The notes: generated from the letters alone by a model not told the origin. DNA of 64,000 nucleotides from Erwinia sp. HDF1-3R (GCF_039621855.1 NZ_CP155071.1:1054001-1118000), one strand, 5' to 3'; positions 40,691 through 49,993 are shown, counted from the first letter of the stretch. Translations and numbers: made by a program.

Positions 40691-41149
40691 ATGAGTATAA
40701 AAAAGATGCTGACTGACTGGATTAATGAAAGCAATTTGAATATGTTCACGCGGGTTGACGACTGGCAGCAGGCCGTCGCGCTGGCCGTAGAGCCGATGAT
40801 TGCCAGGGGGGAAGTGGAACCCCGCTACCTCAACGCCATTTATGAGATGCACCGGGAGATAGGGCCTTACTACGTGCTGGGCGAGGGCATTGCCATGCCC
40901 CATGCCCGACCGGAGGAAGGCGTGATTAACACCGCGCTTTCACTGGCAATCGTTTCTGAAGGCGTGAGTTTTAATAGTCCCGATAACGATCCGGTTTATG
41001 TCATTTTTGCGCTGGCCGCGAAAGACAGTCATTCTCATATCGAGATGATAGCCAGTCTGTCACAGCTTTTTTGCGAGGAGGAAACCGTAGAAAAAATGAG
41101 AAATGCCGTGAGCAAAAAGGATGTGCTGAAAATTCTTAGTCAATTCTAA
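40691..41149 (+). CDS. PTS IIA component, ascorbate/mannitol-fructose (EIIA-2) type
   Basis: Cytoplasmic phosphocarrier taking phosphate from HPr. The 152 residues have the phosphorylated His71 in GEGIAMPHARPEEGV and the fold signature ALAAKDSHSHIEMIASL, closest to UlaC/SgaA-type IIA. The ATG at 40691 has no clear ribosome site; ATG 40706 (MLTDWINESN) is an alternative. It follows the kinase gene after 209 bp. Confidence 0.88.
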   Translation: MSIKKMLTDWINESNLNMFTRVDDWQQAVALAVEPMIARGEVEPRYLNAIYEMHREIGPYYVLGEGIAMPHARPEEGVINTALSLAIVSEGVSFNSPDNDPVYVIFALAAKDSHSHIEMIASLSQLFCEEETVEKMRNAVSKKDVLKILSQF

Positions 41150-41249
41150 ACAGGCGTTAAAAGATAAAAGGTAAGCTTTAAATAATAATTGAATCCGCAT
41201 TAGGTGGTAGCGGCAAAAAAACTGAAGACGAAACTACAAGGAACTTCTA

Positions 41250-41549
41250 ATGAAAAAGTTATCTATTCTTGCAGTCTGCGGGGCTGGACTTGGCAGCAGT
41301 TTTGCCTGTGAAATGAGTATTGAGGCCGCGCTTAAAGATCTCGGTGTGGATGCGGATCTGTCGCACTGTGATATTTCAAGCGCCTCATCCTCAAGGGCCG
41401 ATATTATTATGACCGGCGAAAATTTCCGCACTCAGTTTCAGCATTACACCATCAGTGCAACAATTATTTATCTCAAGCGGCTGGTGGATAAAAATGAAAT
41501 AAAATTAAAGCTAGAGCCGGTGTTAAAAGAGAAGGGCTTTCTTAGCTAA
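41250..41549 (+). CDS. PTS IIB component, ascorbate (Ula/Sga) type
   Basis: Cytoplasmic phosphocarrier with Cys10 in AVCGAGLGSSF, the loop of the lactate/ascorbate IIB family (99 residues, as UlaB). DIIMTGENF and SATIIYLKRLVD follow. Ribosome site AAGGAAC. It passes phosphate from IIA to the sugar bound by the IIC subunit downstream. Confidence 0.9.
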   Translation: MKKLSILAVCGAGLGSSFACEMSIEAALKDLGVDADLSHCDISSASSSRADIIMTGENFRTQFQHYTISATIIYLKRLVDKNEIKLKLEPVLKEKGFLS

Positions 41550-41605
41550 TGATTTTTTAAAAAAATAATTTCCGTATGCCGTGAAAGTAAACAGGGGATT
41601 TATTT

Positions 41606-42871
41606 ATGTCTTTCCTTACCTTTATTGTTCATGATGTGCTGGGTCAGGCATCAATATTAATCGCACTTATCGCCATGATTGGTCTTATTTCACTGAAAAA
41701 AAGTCCTGGTCAGGTTATTACCGGCACGCTCAAAACGCTGCTGGGGTTCCTGGTGCTACTGTCTGGCGCGAATATTATTGTCGCGACGTTAACCTTTTTG
41801 GGGGAGATATTCCAGAAAGGTTTCAACATGCGGGGTGTGGTCACCGACGTTGGGTCGATTGCCGGTATTGCACAACAAACCCTGGGGCGTGAGACGGCAC
41901 TTATTATGGTGATTGCCTTTGTTGTTAATATCGCTATTGCGCGCTTCAGCCGTTTTAAATATATCTTTCTAACCGGGCAGGCTTCCCTGTGGATGGCAAC
42001 CGTCTGTTCTGTCATTGGCTATATGGGCGGACTGCGCGGAGTGGAACTTATTGTATTGGGCGGTGTGCTCGCCGGGCTGATGGCCGTATTTATGCCTGCG
42101 CTTGCCCAACCCATCGTACGTAAAATTACCGGGGGGGATGACTTCGCGCTCGGGCACTTCTGTACGCTTGGCTACATCGTTCAGGCGGGGGTCGCAAAGG
42201 TCGTCGGTAACCCTGAAAAGAGCACCGAGGATCTGGCCTTGCCGCAGGCGCTCTCCTTTTTACAGGACACCTATCTGTCAATGATGGTGGTGATGATCCC
42301 CATCTATCTGGTACCCGCAATTGCAGCCGGACCAGAGGTCGTTGGCCTCTCGTCGAACGGCGTAAACTACCTGGTATATGCCTTTCTACAGGCCATCCAG
42401 TTTGTGGTCGGGGTCTATGTGCTGCTTGCCGGGGTGCGCCTGTTGCTGGCGGAAATTGTCCCGGCCTTTCGCGGCATTGCACTGCGCATTGTGCCTAATG
42501 CCGTGCCGGCGCTGGACTGTCCGGTACTCTTCCCCTATGCGCCGAACGCCGTCATCATCGGCTTTATCTCCACTACCCTGGGGTCAGTCATCGGCATGTT
42601 CCTCTTTCCGTGGGTAGGTCTGGCGATGATCCTTCCCGGCATGCTGACCAACTTCTTTGCGGGCGGTACGGCAGGCGTGTTTGCTAACGCCGTGGGAGGA
42701 CGACGGGGAGCGGTTATTGGCGGTATTTTTCACGGGCTATTTATTACGCTCCTGCCTGCGCTGCTGCTCCCTCTTTTAGGTCAGTTCGGCATGGAAAACG
42801 TGACCTTTAGCGATTCCGATGTTATTGGTATCGGCCTGATATTTGGCCATATTCTTAACTTTTTCCACTGA
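41606..42871 (+). CDS. PTS IIC component, ascorbate (UlaA/SgaT) family
   Basis: Membrane channel subunit. The 421 residues form about eleven hydrophobic segments with UlaA features: SPGQVITGTLKTLLGFLVLLSGANIIV near the N-terminus, GGDDFALGHFCTLGYI, LDCPVLFPYAPNAVIIGF and GGTAGVFANAVGGRRGAVIGGIFHG. Ribosome site AGGGGA. The set IIA-IIB-IIC as three separate proteins is as in the L-ascorbate system, but an aldolase replaces the ascorbate lactonase genes, so the substrate is probably not ascorbate. Confidence 0.92.
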   Translation: MSFLTFIVHDVLGQASILIALIAMIGLISLKKSPGQVITGTLKTLLGFLVLLSGANIIVATLTFLGEIFQKGFNMRGVVTDVGSIAGIAQQTLGRETALIMVIAFVVNIAIARFSRFKYIFLTGQASLWMATVCSVIGYMGGLRGVELIVLGGVLAGLMAVFMPALAQPIVRKITGGDDFALGHFCTLGYIVQAGVAKVVGNPEKSTEDLALPQALSFLQDTYLSMMVVMIPIYLVPAIAAGPEVVGLSSNGVNYLVYAFLQAIQFVVGVYVLLAGVRLLLAEIVPAFRGIALRIVPNAVPALDCPVLFPYAPNAVIIGFISTTLGSVIGMFLFPWVGLAMILPGMLTNFFAGGTAGVFANAVGGRRGAVIGGIFHGLFITLLPALLLPLLGQFGMENVTFSDSDVIGIGLIFGHILNFFH

Positions 42872-42894
42872 TGGCAACCTTCAATGGAGGCAAG

Positions 42895-43200
42895 ATGAAC
42901 GCGGAAATAAACGAGATTTTGCAGCGTGACCTGTCTGTTAAAGCCCGTGCAGAAGCGCTGAATGCGCTGGGTAAGCGCTACGCAGACCGTCAGGATACTG
43001 ATGCAGCCATTCTGTGCTGGGAGAAAAGCGTCGAGTGCTACGGTAAGCCCGGCTTTGCGCAGGCCCAGCTGATGAAGGCCTATAATGCGAAGCGGCGCGC
43101 CTGCTCACAGGCAGGTGATGGTGCCGGCGTCGAGCATTACTCGGTTAAAATCGATGCGCTCATGCAGCAGAGTAAGGATGCTATTCGTTACGGATTCTGA
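42895..43200 (+). CDS. Small helical (TPR-like) protein at the operon end
   Basis: 101 residues, highly helical, with a single TPR-like pair (ALGKRYADRQDTDAAILCWEKSVECYGKPG then AQLMKAYNAKRRACSQAGDGAG). I do not recognise a family. ATG 42895 has an ideal GGAGG site; an ATG overlapping the IIC stop (42871) adds eight residues. It ends before a strong terminator, so it belongs to the PTS operon; a role in sugar handling is only implied by position. Confidence 0.7.
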   Translation: MNAEINEILQRDLSVKARAEALNALGKRYADRQDTDAAILCWEKSVECYGKPGFAQAQLMKAYNAKRRACSQAGDGAGVEHYSVKIDALMQQSKDAIRYGF

Positions 43201-43212
43201 AGTTTAATGATG

Positions 43213-43240
43213 CCGGGAGCCTGGCTGCCCGGTTTTTTTT
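43213..43240 (+). terminator. Rho-independent terminator of the PTS operon
   Basis: CCGGG - AGCCTGGCTG - CCCGG (43213-43232), with a possible inner AGCC/GGCT pair, then eight T. The following 297 bp to 43537 are AT-rich with no gene. Confidence 0.85.
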
Positions 43241-43537
43241 CCTCTAATTTTAAATCTCAGCAGAATATTACCCTCTATTACCCGTTGTTTTTATACGTGT
43301 TAGTCGTTCTCTGGCTATTAGAAATATTTTTTAGGCGGGAAGGAATGCTGAGGATCAGCCAGCAATAAATGTGGATATAGGGCAGATTAAACTCCTGGGC
43401 CCCCGAAAAAACACCATAATTTCGTCGGGTGCAATAAAAAAATCATTTTTCGCAAGAATAGTGGGTTACAGGAGGGTTTTTATTTTCAATCTAATGATTA
43501 ATTGAGAAATAAAATAAGTATTTATTTAAAAGGTGTA

Positions 43538-43756
43538 TCAGAATTCGATTAAATGCTTTATTTCCATTTCCAGCCCTCGCGCAATAATTGCGATAACTTC
43601 AAGGGTAGGATTTCTTAAACCTCTTTCAATTCCACTGACATAGGTACGATCCAAACCACATTTATGTGCAAACGCTTCTTGAGATAAGCCTGCCTGTAGC
43701 CTGAGCTGTTTTACTCTTCGACCGAAAAGAACTTTAGGGCTTTTTAGTGTTTCCAT
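43538..43756 (-). CDS. XRE-family protein of the restriction-modification controller (C-protein) type
   Basis: 72 residues, all HTH: GRRVKQLRLQAGLSQEAFA, then GLDRTYVSGIERGLRNPTL (about 33-52). The DRTY-SGIER-RN string is the recognition-helix pattern of C proteins such as C.Esp1396I and C.AhdI, which activate their own gene and later repress it. The C-box operator stands just upstream (43774-43808). No restriction endonuclease or methylase gene adjoins, so this appears to be an orphan controller. ATG 43756. Confidence 0.8.
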   Translation of the reverse strand: METLKSPKVLFGRRVKQLRLQAGLSQEAFAHKCGLDRTYVSGIERGLRNPTLEVIAIIARGLEMEIKHLIEF

Positions 43757-43773
43757 GTCCTCATCATCACCTT

Positions 43774-43808
43774 AAGGTGTCTATAAGTCCACGGACTATT
43801 AGTCACAT
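43774..43808 (-). promoter_or_regulatory. Tandem C-box operator of the controller gene
   Basis: Read towards the controller gene: ATGTGACTAATAGTC (first box, with GACT-n3-AGTC) then CGTG then GACTTATAGAC (second box). The two-site layout and spacing correspond to the OL/OR pair of the C.Esp1396I operator, which the bases closely follow as I remember it. It ends 17 bp before the start codon. Confidence 0.7.
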
Positions 43809-43829
43809 TTAGTTAATGCCATGGTATAG

Positions 43830-43851
43830 TGTGTAGACCATAGTCTACACA
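43830..43851 (+). promoter_or_regulatory. Single C-box-type palindrome over the Ner-like gene promoter
   Basis: TGTGTAGAC - CATA - GTCTACACA, perfect 9-bp arms, overlapping an extended -10 (TGGTATAGT, hexamer 43825-43830). It resembles the single repressor site in front of the methylase gene of the Esp1396I system. Here it faces a Ner/Nlp-like regulator at 43886, implying repression by the controller protein. Confidence 0.65.
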
Positions 43852-43885
43852 ATGGTTCTTTTTTAAAATAAACCCGAGGGAAATT

Positions 43886-44101
43886 ATGAACAGAGAGGAT
43901 TGGCACCCGGCAGACATTATTGCTGCGTTAAAGAAAAAAGGCACCAGCCTGTCCGCCTTATCACGAGAATCGGGGCTGGCCTCTTCAACGTTATCTAATG
44001 CGCTACGCCGTCCCTGGCCTAAAGGTGAAAAGCTTATTGCCGACGCGCTGAACGAAAGACCGGAAGCCATCTGGCCGACGCGCTATAAAAATAACCGGTG
44101 A
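43886..44101 (+). CDS. Ner/Nlp (SfsB)-like DNA-binding regulator
   Basis: 71 residues: WHPADIIAALKKKGTSLSALSRESGLASSTLSNALRRPWPKGEKLIADAL and IWPTRY, the Ner family that includes phage Mu Ner and E. coli Nlp/SfsB. The HTH is about 20-45. GAGGGAAATT precedes the ATG. It is divergent from the controller-type XRE gene, giving a two-regulator switch module; its own targets are unknown. Confidence 0.9.
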   Translation: MNREDWHPADIIAALKKKGTSLSALSRESGLASSTLSNALRRPWPKGEKLIADALNERPEAIWPTRYKNNR

Positions 44102-44233
44102 AACGCTAGCGGTCAGCGTGCCGTATCACTGCTCGCAGGTCGCTCACGGAGAGGGCACTGACTGCGCCATCCCTGTGAGGGTGAAAACCGAGTCATCGGG
44201 GGGGAGCGTTGGGCCGCGTGGGTACGGCCTGTC

Positions 44234-46891
44234 TCAGGGCGTTCCAGGAAAGTTGCTTAGCTGCCACCAGCAGTGCGGGTAGTGTGCCAGCTGGCGATAA
44301 TACTTTTTGAGCGCGCAAGGTGACAGCTGCGTAAATGAATCTGCGGTTAAAACGGGCAGAGCGAGCTGTCTTTGCTGCCAGTCAGCCACGCAGCCTGCTG
44401 CATGGCGGAAGACGGCTTCGTGTAGCCCCTCGCGCAGCGGCAGGGAGGTTTTCCTTATCGCTTCTTCGGTTAATCCGTCAATCTCCTCTGCCCTCTGCGC
44501 GATAAATTCCTCGATATAACCCAGCAGTTCCTCAACCGACCGCGATGGCGACTGTAGGGCAAACAGCAACCCGGCTACGCCTGCGACCTGATGAAAACGG
44601 CAGCTGACCACATAGCCAATATTTCTCTCCACCCGGTACTGCTGGAAAAAGCGGGGTTCAAACAGAACGGCCATCAGCTGCCAGGCGGCCAGACCTGTCG
44701 CCGTCGGCTCGGTTAGCGGGCAGAAGACGACCACAGCGGCGTCCCGACTTTCGGTAGGGCATTTCAATGATTTCCCTGATGCAAAGGCAGCTGGAACGGG
44801 CGGCTCAGGGTTAAATTCTGCCGGAAAGCGGGACAGCAGCCTGGCAAGCGCCAGGCTAAACGCCTTATCCCCGCCGTAAAGCGTGGCAGACCAGTGGAGG
44901 CGGGGCAGATGGCCCTCACTGTTATCCACCGCTCCTTCTCCACGAATCAGGCCGGGAAGCTGTGCCAGCAGACATCGTACTGCGATATCCGAGGTCAGCT
45001 GTTGCCGCGCACGACGGGCCAGCCGCTCCCCTTTTTGGATATCAGAGGCAGTGGGGGCAATTAATTGCTGGATCACGGCATTTAGCGCGGACAGCAGCAG
45101 CTCAGGGTCTCCCCGCAGCTGGAGCAGCCAGATCCCCTGCCGACGGCTAAAGCTGAGTTCGCCGCCATTATGCAGGCAGTCGCCGCTTACCGTCTGGAGC
45201 GATGACTCAATAATGGCCGCCACGCGCGGTGACAGCGGCTGGTTGGGCAGTGGGCTGAGGAGCAGACAGGGTTTATCGCTGCCCGGGACGCTGTGCAGCG
45301 CGACCGGCTCTGACAGCAGGGCGGAGGGCGGGGGCAGGGACGCGCCGGAATAAAACGCCATCACCGGCAGGTTAGCTACCCCGGAATCTGCGTCCATCAG
45401 CAGGTTAGTAACCCCACCAGGCCCTGCGTCCATCAGCAGGTTAGCACCCCCTGACCCTGCGTTCTCCTGTCGGCAGGCAATCCCAGGCCACTCAACCGCG
45501 TTGAGATCCAGCCAGAAGCCCTGTACCTCTCTTGCATCGGCGGTCACCGCGGGTGATACCCATAGCCGGGTCATCCGCTCCGGACGCAGCTGAGTCAGCA
45601 GATGTTGCCACCGTGCCGCAAGCCGCTCCGCTTTTGATTCGGGCGGCGGCAGGGAAAAGGCCCGCGCCCGCAGCTGATCGAGAGGATCAAGCTGCCTGAA
45701 GCGCTGAAGGGCCAGGGCAGCATAGTGGCTTAGCCCGTCAGCGGGGAGATCCTGTAGCATCGCCAGCCAGCGGTTAAAGACAGCTTCAAGAGAGAGTCGA
45801 GGCGCAGTACCTTCATCAACCGGTTCGCAGAGCTGGAACTCAATGGTCAGCACTGACTGAACCGGGCTGCGCCAGGGTTCCAGCAGCCGTACATCGTCGC
45901 AAAGCCCCGCCGCCCGTAGCGTAGCCAGCAGGCTGTACGCGGCGGTATCCAGCAGTAGCGCCTGTAGCAGAGAAAAGGTTTCGACGGCGGGATCGTCAAT
46001 AACAAAGCTGAATAGCATCAGTCGGGCAGCGGCGTTACGCAGCGCGAACGCCCGTTGGGGCCGCAGCGCAAGCCGGGGTAGATCGCTTTTGCATTGGGGC
46101 CGCAGCGCAAGCCGGGGTAGATCGCTTATGCATTGGGGACGCAGCGCAAGCAGGGGTAGATCGTTTATCCGCTGAGGCCGTCGCGCACGGATATTTACCA
46201 GCCCGTCAGCAGGATGATGAGCGCCCGGCGTAGCGGGGCGAAACAGATTGCCCCACCGTTCCGCCAGCGCGCGCAGCTCCGCGAGCGGCTGCGGGCCCTG
46301 GAGCCAGAGCGTTAGCCTGCCAGCGTGGAAAAAGCGCTGGTGGTATGCGCGTAGCGCCCGCTGGAGCGCCACGTTATCATCGCCAAAGCGGGCCTGATTA
46401 CCCACCTGGAAGCGGTGAAGGGGATGCGGCTGCGCAAAGGCGTGGCTCAGTGCCGCCCCGGTCAGGGTCTCGGTATGAGAAGCCAGCATGCGGTATTCCG
46501 CGTCAATCACCGCCACTTCCTGAGCGATGGCTTCAACGGCCACCAGAGGAAAAGCCAGCATATCGACCAGCCTTGCCAGCGCCCCGTCCAGCTGCGCCGG
46601 ATTGACCCCGACAAACCAGGCGGTGGAGGTGGCGAGGGTTGTCGCATTCAGCTTTCCGCCCTGCGCGGGCACCCAGGCCATCAGTCGGTCGCTTCCCTGA
46701 AAGCCTTCACTGCCGGTAAACAGCACGTGTTCCAGCAGATGGGCCAGGCCTGGCCACGCATCCGGCTCATGATGGCTGCCCGCAGCAAGCTGTAGCAGCG
46801 CCGCCGATTGCGTGGCACAGGGATCCTCGATCAGCCTGACGCGCACGCCGTTAGCCAGCCGGATCCTCTGCTGCCTGTCAGCCGGGGCCAT
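44234..46891 (-). CDS. pqqF: PqqF, M16-family metalloprotease for PQQ precursor
   Basis: Zinc protease that frees the cross-linked Glu-Tyr from processed PqqA (in enteric bacteria). The 885 residues have the inverted zinc motif HLLEH at 51-55 (GLAHLLEHVLFTG) and the distal Glu in VIDAEYRM near 130, then three more M16-like domains. Two lineage-specific repeat tracts interrupt it: a 13-residue unit (PQCxSDLPRLALR) three times near 240-280, and NLLMDAxxGG about three times near 475-510. Last gene of the pqq operon; longer than the usual 760-770 residues for this reason. Confidence 0.93.
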   Translation of the reverse strand: MAPADRQQRIRLANGVRVRLIEDPCATQSAALLQLAAGSHHEPDAWPGLAHLLEHVLFTGSEGFQGSDRLMAWVPAQGGKLNATTLATSTAWFVGVNPAQLDGALARLVDMLAFPLVAVEAIAQEVAVIDAEYRMLASHTETLTGAALSHAFAQPHPLHRFQVGNQARFGDDNVALQRALRAYHQRFFHAGRLTLWLQGPQPLAELRALAERWGNLFRPATPGAHHPADGLVNIRARRPQRINDLPLLALRPQCISDLPRLALRPQCKSDLPRLALRPQRAFALRNAAARLMLFSFVIDDPAVETFSLLQALLLDTAAYSLLATLRAAGLCDDVRLLEPWRSPVQSVLTIEFQLCEPVDEGTAPRLSLEAVFNRWLAMLQDLPADGLSHYAALALQRFRQLDPLDQLRARAFSLPPPESKAERLAARWQHLLTQLRPERMTRLWVSPAVTADAREVQGFWLDLNAVEWPGIACRQENAGSGGANLLMDAGPGGVTNLLMDADSGVANLPVMAFYSGASLPPPSALLSEPVALHSVPGSDKPCLLLSPLPNQPLSPRVAAIIESSLQTVSGDCLHNGGELSFSRRQGIWLLQLRGDPELLLSALNAVIQQLIAPTASDIQKGERLARRARQQLTSDIAVRCLLAQLPGLIRGEGAVDNSEGHLPRLHWSATLYGGDKAFSLALARLLSRFPAEFNPEPPVPAAFASGKSLKCPTESRDAAVVVFCPLTEPTATGLAAWQLMAVLFEPRFFQQYRVERNIGYVVSCRFHQVAGVAGLLFALQSPSRSVEELLGYIEEFIAQRAEEIDGLTEEAIRKTSLPLREGLHEAVFRHAAGCVADWQQRQLALPVLTADSFTQLSPCALKKYYRQLAHYPHCWWQLSNFPGTP
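46055..46171 (-). repeat. Three 39-bp tandem repeats inside pqqF
   Basis: Units at 46055-46093, 46094-46132 and 46133-46171, the first two differing at one base. They encode a 13-residue unit, so the frame is kept. The third is more diverged, so the newest duplication is the first pair. Confidence 0.9.
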
Positions 46892-46899
46892 ATTGCGCG

Positions 46900-48033
46900 T
46901 CAGCCTTTAAAGATCAGCTGGGAGTTGACGCGATTGCGGAACTGCAGCTGGTTGATCTGAATATTGGTGCAGTTGGCCTGTTCGCGCGCCTCCAGGATTT
47001 TGCCATGGTGTGGTGATTTGCCACAAACCGGATCGGTATTGTCCGCATTGCCGGTTAGCATCCAGGCCTGGCAGCGGCAGCCGCCAAAATCGCGCTCTTT
47101 CTCATCACAGGAGCGGCAGGGTTCCGGCATCCAGTCAAAGCCGCGGTATTTGTTAAATCCGAACGACTCATACCAGATTTCCTGTAGCGAATGCTCCAGC
47201 ACCGACGGGAACGCGATCGGCAACTGACGGGCGCTGTGACAGGGCAGGGCCATTCCCTCCGGCGTGACGCTGAGGAAAATAGCCCCCCAGCCGCCCATGC
47301 AGCCTTTTGGCCGCTCTTCGTAGTAATCGGGCGTCACAAACAGCAGGTTAGCCAGGTTGCCGCTGGTAGTCATGGTCTCGCGATAGCGTTGGACCACCGC
47401 CTCCGCGCGGGCAATTTGATCGCGCGTGGGCAGCAGCCCTTCGCGGTTAAGCTGCGCCCAGCCGTAAAACTGACAGGTCGCCAGCTCCACGTCATCGGCT
47501 TCCAGCTCAATGCTCAGATCGATAATACGGTCAATCTGGTCGATATTGTGCCGATGCAGCACGAAGTTCAGCACCATCGGATAGCCGTGGGCCTTAACCG
47601 CTTTGGCCATCGCCAGCTTGGTCTGGAAAGCCTTTTGCGATCCGGCCAGGGCCGCATTAAGCGTTTCATCGCTGGCCTGGAAGCTGATCTGAATATGATC
47701 CAGCCCCGCCTCAGCAAAGGCGTCAATTTTCTTCTCTGTCAGGCCGATGCCGGAGGTGATCAGGTTGGTATAGAAGCCCAGATCGCGCGCGGCGCGGATC
47801 AGCTCGGGCAGATCCTTACGCACCAGGGGTTCACCCCCGGAGAAGCCCAGCTGAACGGCGCCCATCGCGCGTGCCTGCCTGAAGACTTCGATCCACTGGT
47901 CAGTGGTCAGCTCTTTTTCCTGCTGGGCAAAGTCCAGCGGATTAGAGCAATAGGGACACTGCAGAGGGCAGCGGTAGGTCAGTTCCGCCAGCAGCCAGAG
48001 CGGCGGATTGACCTGGGGTTTAAGCAGGTTCAC
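46900..48033 (-). CDS. pqqE: PqqE, radical SAM/SPASM enzyme
   Basis: Forms the carbon-carbon bond between Glu and Tyr of PqqA, with PqqD as chaperone. The 377 residues carry the radical-SAM cluster motif Cys22-x3-Cys26-x2-Cys29 ([13 protein letters not shown]) and a C-terminal SPASM region with further cysteines ([34 protein letters not shown]). Its start overlaps the pqqD stop by 14 bp. Confidence 0.97.
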   Translation of the reverse strand: MNLLKPQVNPPLWLLAELTYRCPLQCPYCSNPLDFAQQEKELTTDQWIEVFRQARAMGAVQLGFSGGEPLVRKDLPELIRAARDLGFYTNLITSGIGLTEKKIDAFAEAGLDHIQISFQASDETLNAALAGSQKAFQTKLAMAKAVKAHGYPMVLNFVLHRHNIDQIDRIIDLSIELEADDVELATCQFYGWAQLNREGLLPTRDQIARAEAVVQRYRETMTTSGNLANLLFVTPDYYEERPKGCMGGWGAIFLSVTPEGMALPCHSARQLPIAFPSVLEHSLQEIWYESFGFNKYRGFDWMPEPCRSCDEKERDFGGCRCQAWMLTGNADNTDPVCGKSPHHGKILEAREQANCTNIQINQLQFRNRVNSQLIFKG

Positions 48034-48304
48034 GGAAAATTATCCACTTTTGTTCAATGGCCTGAACGAAGAACTCTTTCACATCTTCATCCACGCCGCC
48101 GGCGTCAGGAAACTGGGCGTTAAGCTCGGCGATCAGGGTGGCCAGCGAACGCGCGCCGTCAACCCGCTGTAAAATCGCGGCGGCGCTGTCATTCAGCTTT
48201 GCCATCCCTTCCGGGTAGAGGATAACGTGGCACTCCTGGGTTGGCTCCCACTGTAGCCGATAGCCACGGCGGAAGGACGGGATGTGCTGTTCGTTAAGGG
48301 GCAT
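48020..48304 (-). CDS. pqqD: PqqD, PqqA-binding chaperone
   Basis: Binds the PqqA peptide (RiPP recognition element) and delivers it to PqqE. 94 residues: [34 protein letters not shown] and [20 protein letters not shown] are the winged-helix pattern of this family. The stop codon of pqqC and its start are adjacent. Confidence 0.96.
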   Translation of the reverse strand: MPLNEQHIPSFRRGYRLQWEPTQECHVILYPEGMAKLNDSAAAILQRVDGARSLATLIAELNAQFPDAGGVDEDVKEFFVQAIEQKWIIFREPA

Positions 48305-49077
48305 TATGGCAGTCTCTCATTGTGCCAGACGATCTTGTCGGTCACGGTGTGATACGGAGGCCGGTTCATCTCATAGGCCATGGTCATGGCATCCAGCATG
48401 CTCCACAGAATATCCAGCTTGAACTGGAGGATCTCCAGCATACGCTGCTGTTTCTCAACCGTAGTGCACCACTCAAGCGCCAGCTGTAAACCGTGTTCAA
48501 CATCGCGATTCGCCTGGCTCAGACGGCTGCGGAAGTAGCCGTAGCCCGCCTCTTCAATCCAGCTATAGTGCTGCGGCCAGCTGTCGAGCCGTGACTGGTG
48601 GATCTGCGGCGCAAAGAGTTCGGTCAGCGAGCTACAGGCTGCCTCCTGCCACACCGCCCGGCGGGCAAAACTGACGTAGGCATCCACGGCGAAGCGGACG
48701 CCCGGCAGGACCATGCGTTCAGAGAGCAGCACGTCGCGATCCAGCCCGACCGCCTCACCCAGGCGCAGCCAGGCTTCAATACCGCCTTCGCTCCCTTCCT
48801 GACCGTCGTGATCGAGAATGCGCTGTACCCATTTACGGCGCGTCAGCGGGTCGGGGCAGTTTGCCATGATCGCTGCATCTTTCAGCGGGATGCTGGTCTG
48901 GTAATAGAAGCGGTTCGCCACCCAGCCCTGGATTTGCTCGCGGGTGCATTTCCCGTTGTGCATCGCAATATGCCAGGGATGATGGATGTGGTAGTAGGCG
49001 CCTTTCGCGCGCAGTGCCTGCTCAAAGGCCTCGGGGGTCATTGGCTCGGCAGGTAAGTTATCTGGCTTCATCTTCAT
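48304..49077 (-). CDS. pqqC: PqqC, pyrroloquinoline-quinone synthase
   Basis: Cofactor-free oxygenase that performs the final ring closure and eight-electron oxidation to PQQ. The 257 residues have [39 protein letters not shown] and [13 protein letters not shown], all active-site segments of PqqC. I chose ATG 49077 ([20 protein letters not shown]); an upstream start at 49104 overlaps pqqB more than is usual. Four bases separate it from pqqB. Confidence 0.97.
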   Translation of the reverse strand: MKMKPDNLPAEPMTPEAFEQALRAKGAYYHIHHPWHIAMHNGKCTREQIQGWVANRFYYQTSIPLKDAAIMANCPDPLTRRKWVQRILDHDGQEGSEGGIEAWLRLGEAVGLDRDVLLSERMVLPGVRFAVDAYVSFARRAVWQEAACSSLTELFAPQIHQSRLDSWPQHYSWIEEAGYGYFRSRLSQANRDVEHGLQLALEWCTTVEKQQRMLEILQFKLDILWSMLDAMTMAYEMNRPPYHTVTDKIVWHNERLP

Positions 49078-49081
49078 CTCG

Positions 49082-49993
49082 CTAAAGGTCAATGCGCATA
49101 CCATCCCAGCTTACCTCGATACCCAGCTGCGTCAGCGCCTGACGTTCAGCCGAGTCCGCATCAAGGATCGGGTTGGTATTGTTGATATGAATTAAAATTT
49201 TGCGCGCAGCAGGCATCGAGGCCAGCAGCGCAATCAGCCCCTGCTCCTCGGCCAGGGCCAGGTGACCCATGTCCTTACCGGTATTGCTGCCGACGCCGGT
49301 GGCGGCCAGTTCATTGTCGTGCCACAGCGTACCGTCAATCAGCAGGCAGTCGGCCTTTTTCATCCAGCCCAATAGCTCGCTGTCCGGTTCGCCCAGGCCG
49401 GGCGCATACAGCAGCGTTTTACCGCTGCGGGTATCTTCGATAAACAGCGCGACATTGTGGCCAGGCAGCGGTTTTCCCCGGTACTGCGAATAGGGCGGGG
49501 CGTTGCTTAGCAGGGGGATCGCGGTAAAGGTTAGCGCCGGGCAGACCGCCACGGAGAACGGCTCGCCGGGAGTAATTGCATGATGGACAAGTCCGCCGTT
49601 CCAGTGCGTCAGCATCGTGAAGACCGGGAAGCCCTGGGTCAAATCGTCATGGACTTCTGGCGTACACCAGACCTGATGCGGGCAGCCTTCGCGCAGGCTC
49701 AACAGCCCGGCGCTGTGATCGATCTGGCTGTCGGTCAGAATGATGGCGCCGATAGCGGTGCCGCGCAGTGCGCCAGTTTTATTGAGCGCCGGAGTGGCTG
49801 CAATTTGCCGGGCGATATCCGGCGAGGCGTTGCACAGCACAAAGTCTGTGCCGTCATCGCTCAGTGCAATAGAGGATTGCGTACGCGCCGTGGCGTTCAG
49901 GGTGCCGTTACGCACGCCCTGACAGTTGGTGCAGTTGCAGTTCCACTGGGGAAACCCGCCGCCCGCCGCAGAACCGAGAACGTTAATCTGCAT
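49082..49993 (-). CDS. pqqB: PqqB, metallo-beta-lactamase-fold oxygenase
   Basis: Iron-dependent hydroxylase of the diamino-acid intermediate. The 303 residues begin [28 protein letters not shown], the fixed PqqB start with three cysteines; further [15 protein letters not shown] and [11 protein letters not shown] hold metal ligands. ATG 49993 is the family start; an in-frame ATG at 50029 lies beyond the intercistronic hairpin. Confidence 0.96.
   Translation of the reverse strand: MQINVLGSAAGGGFPQWNCNCTNCQGVRNGTLNATARTQSSIALSDDGTDFVLCNASPDIARQIAATPALNKTGALRGTAIGAIILTDSQIDHSAGLLSLREGCPHQVWCTPEVHDDLTQGFPVFTMLTHWNGGLVHHAITPGEPFSVAVCPALTFTAIPLLSNAPPYSQYRGKPLPGHNVALFIEDTRSGKTLLYAPGLGEPDSELLGWMKKADCLLIDGTLWHDNELAATGVGSNTGKDMGHLALAEEQGLIALLASMPAARKILIHINNTNPILDADSAERQALTQLGIEVSWDGMRIDL

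Noticed and set aside
41250-42871. L-ascorbate PTS (ulaABC)
   Set aside because: The transport proteins are of that family, but no lactonase, decarboxylase or epimerase genes are present; an aldolase and a kinase take their place.
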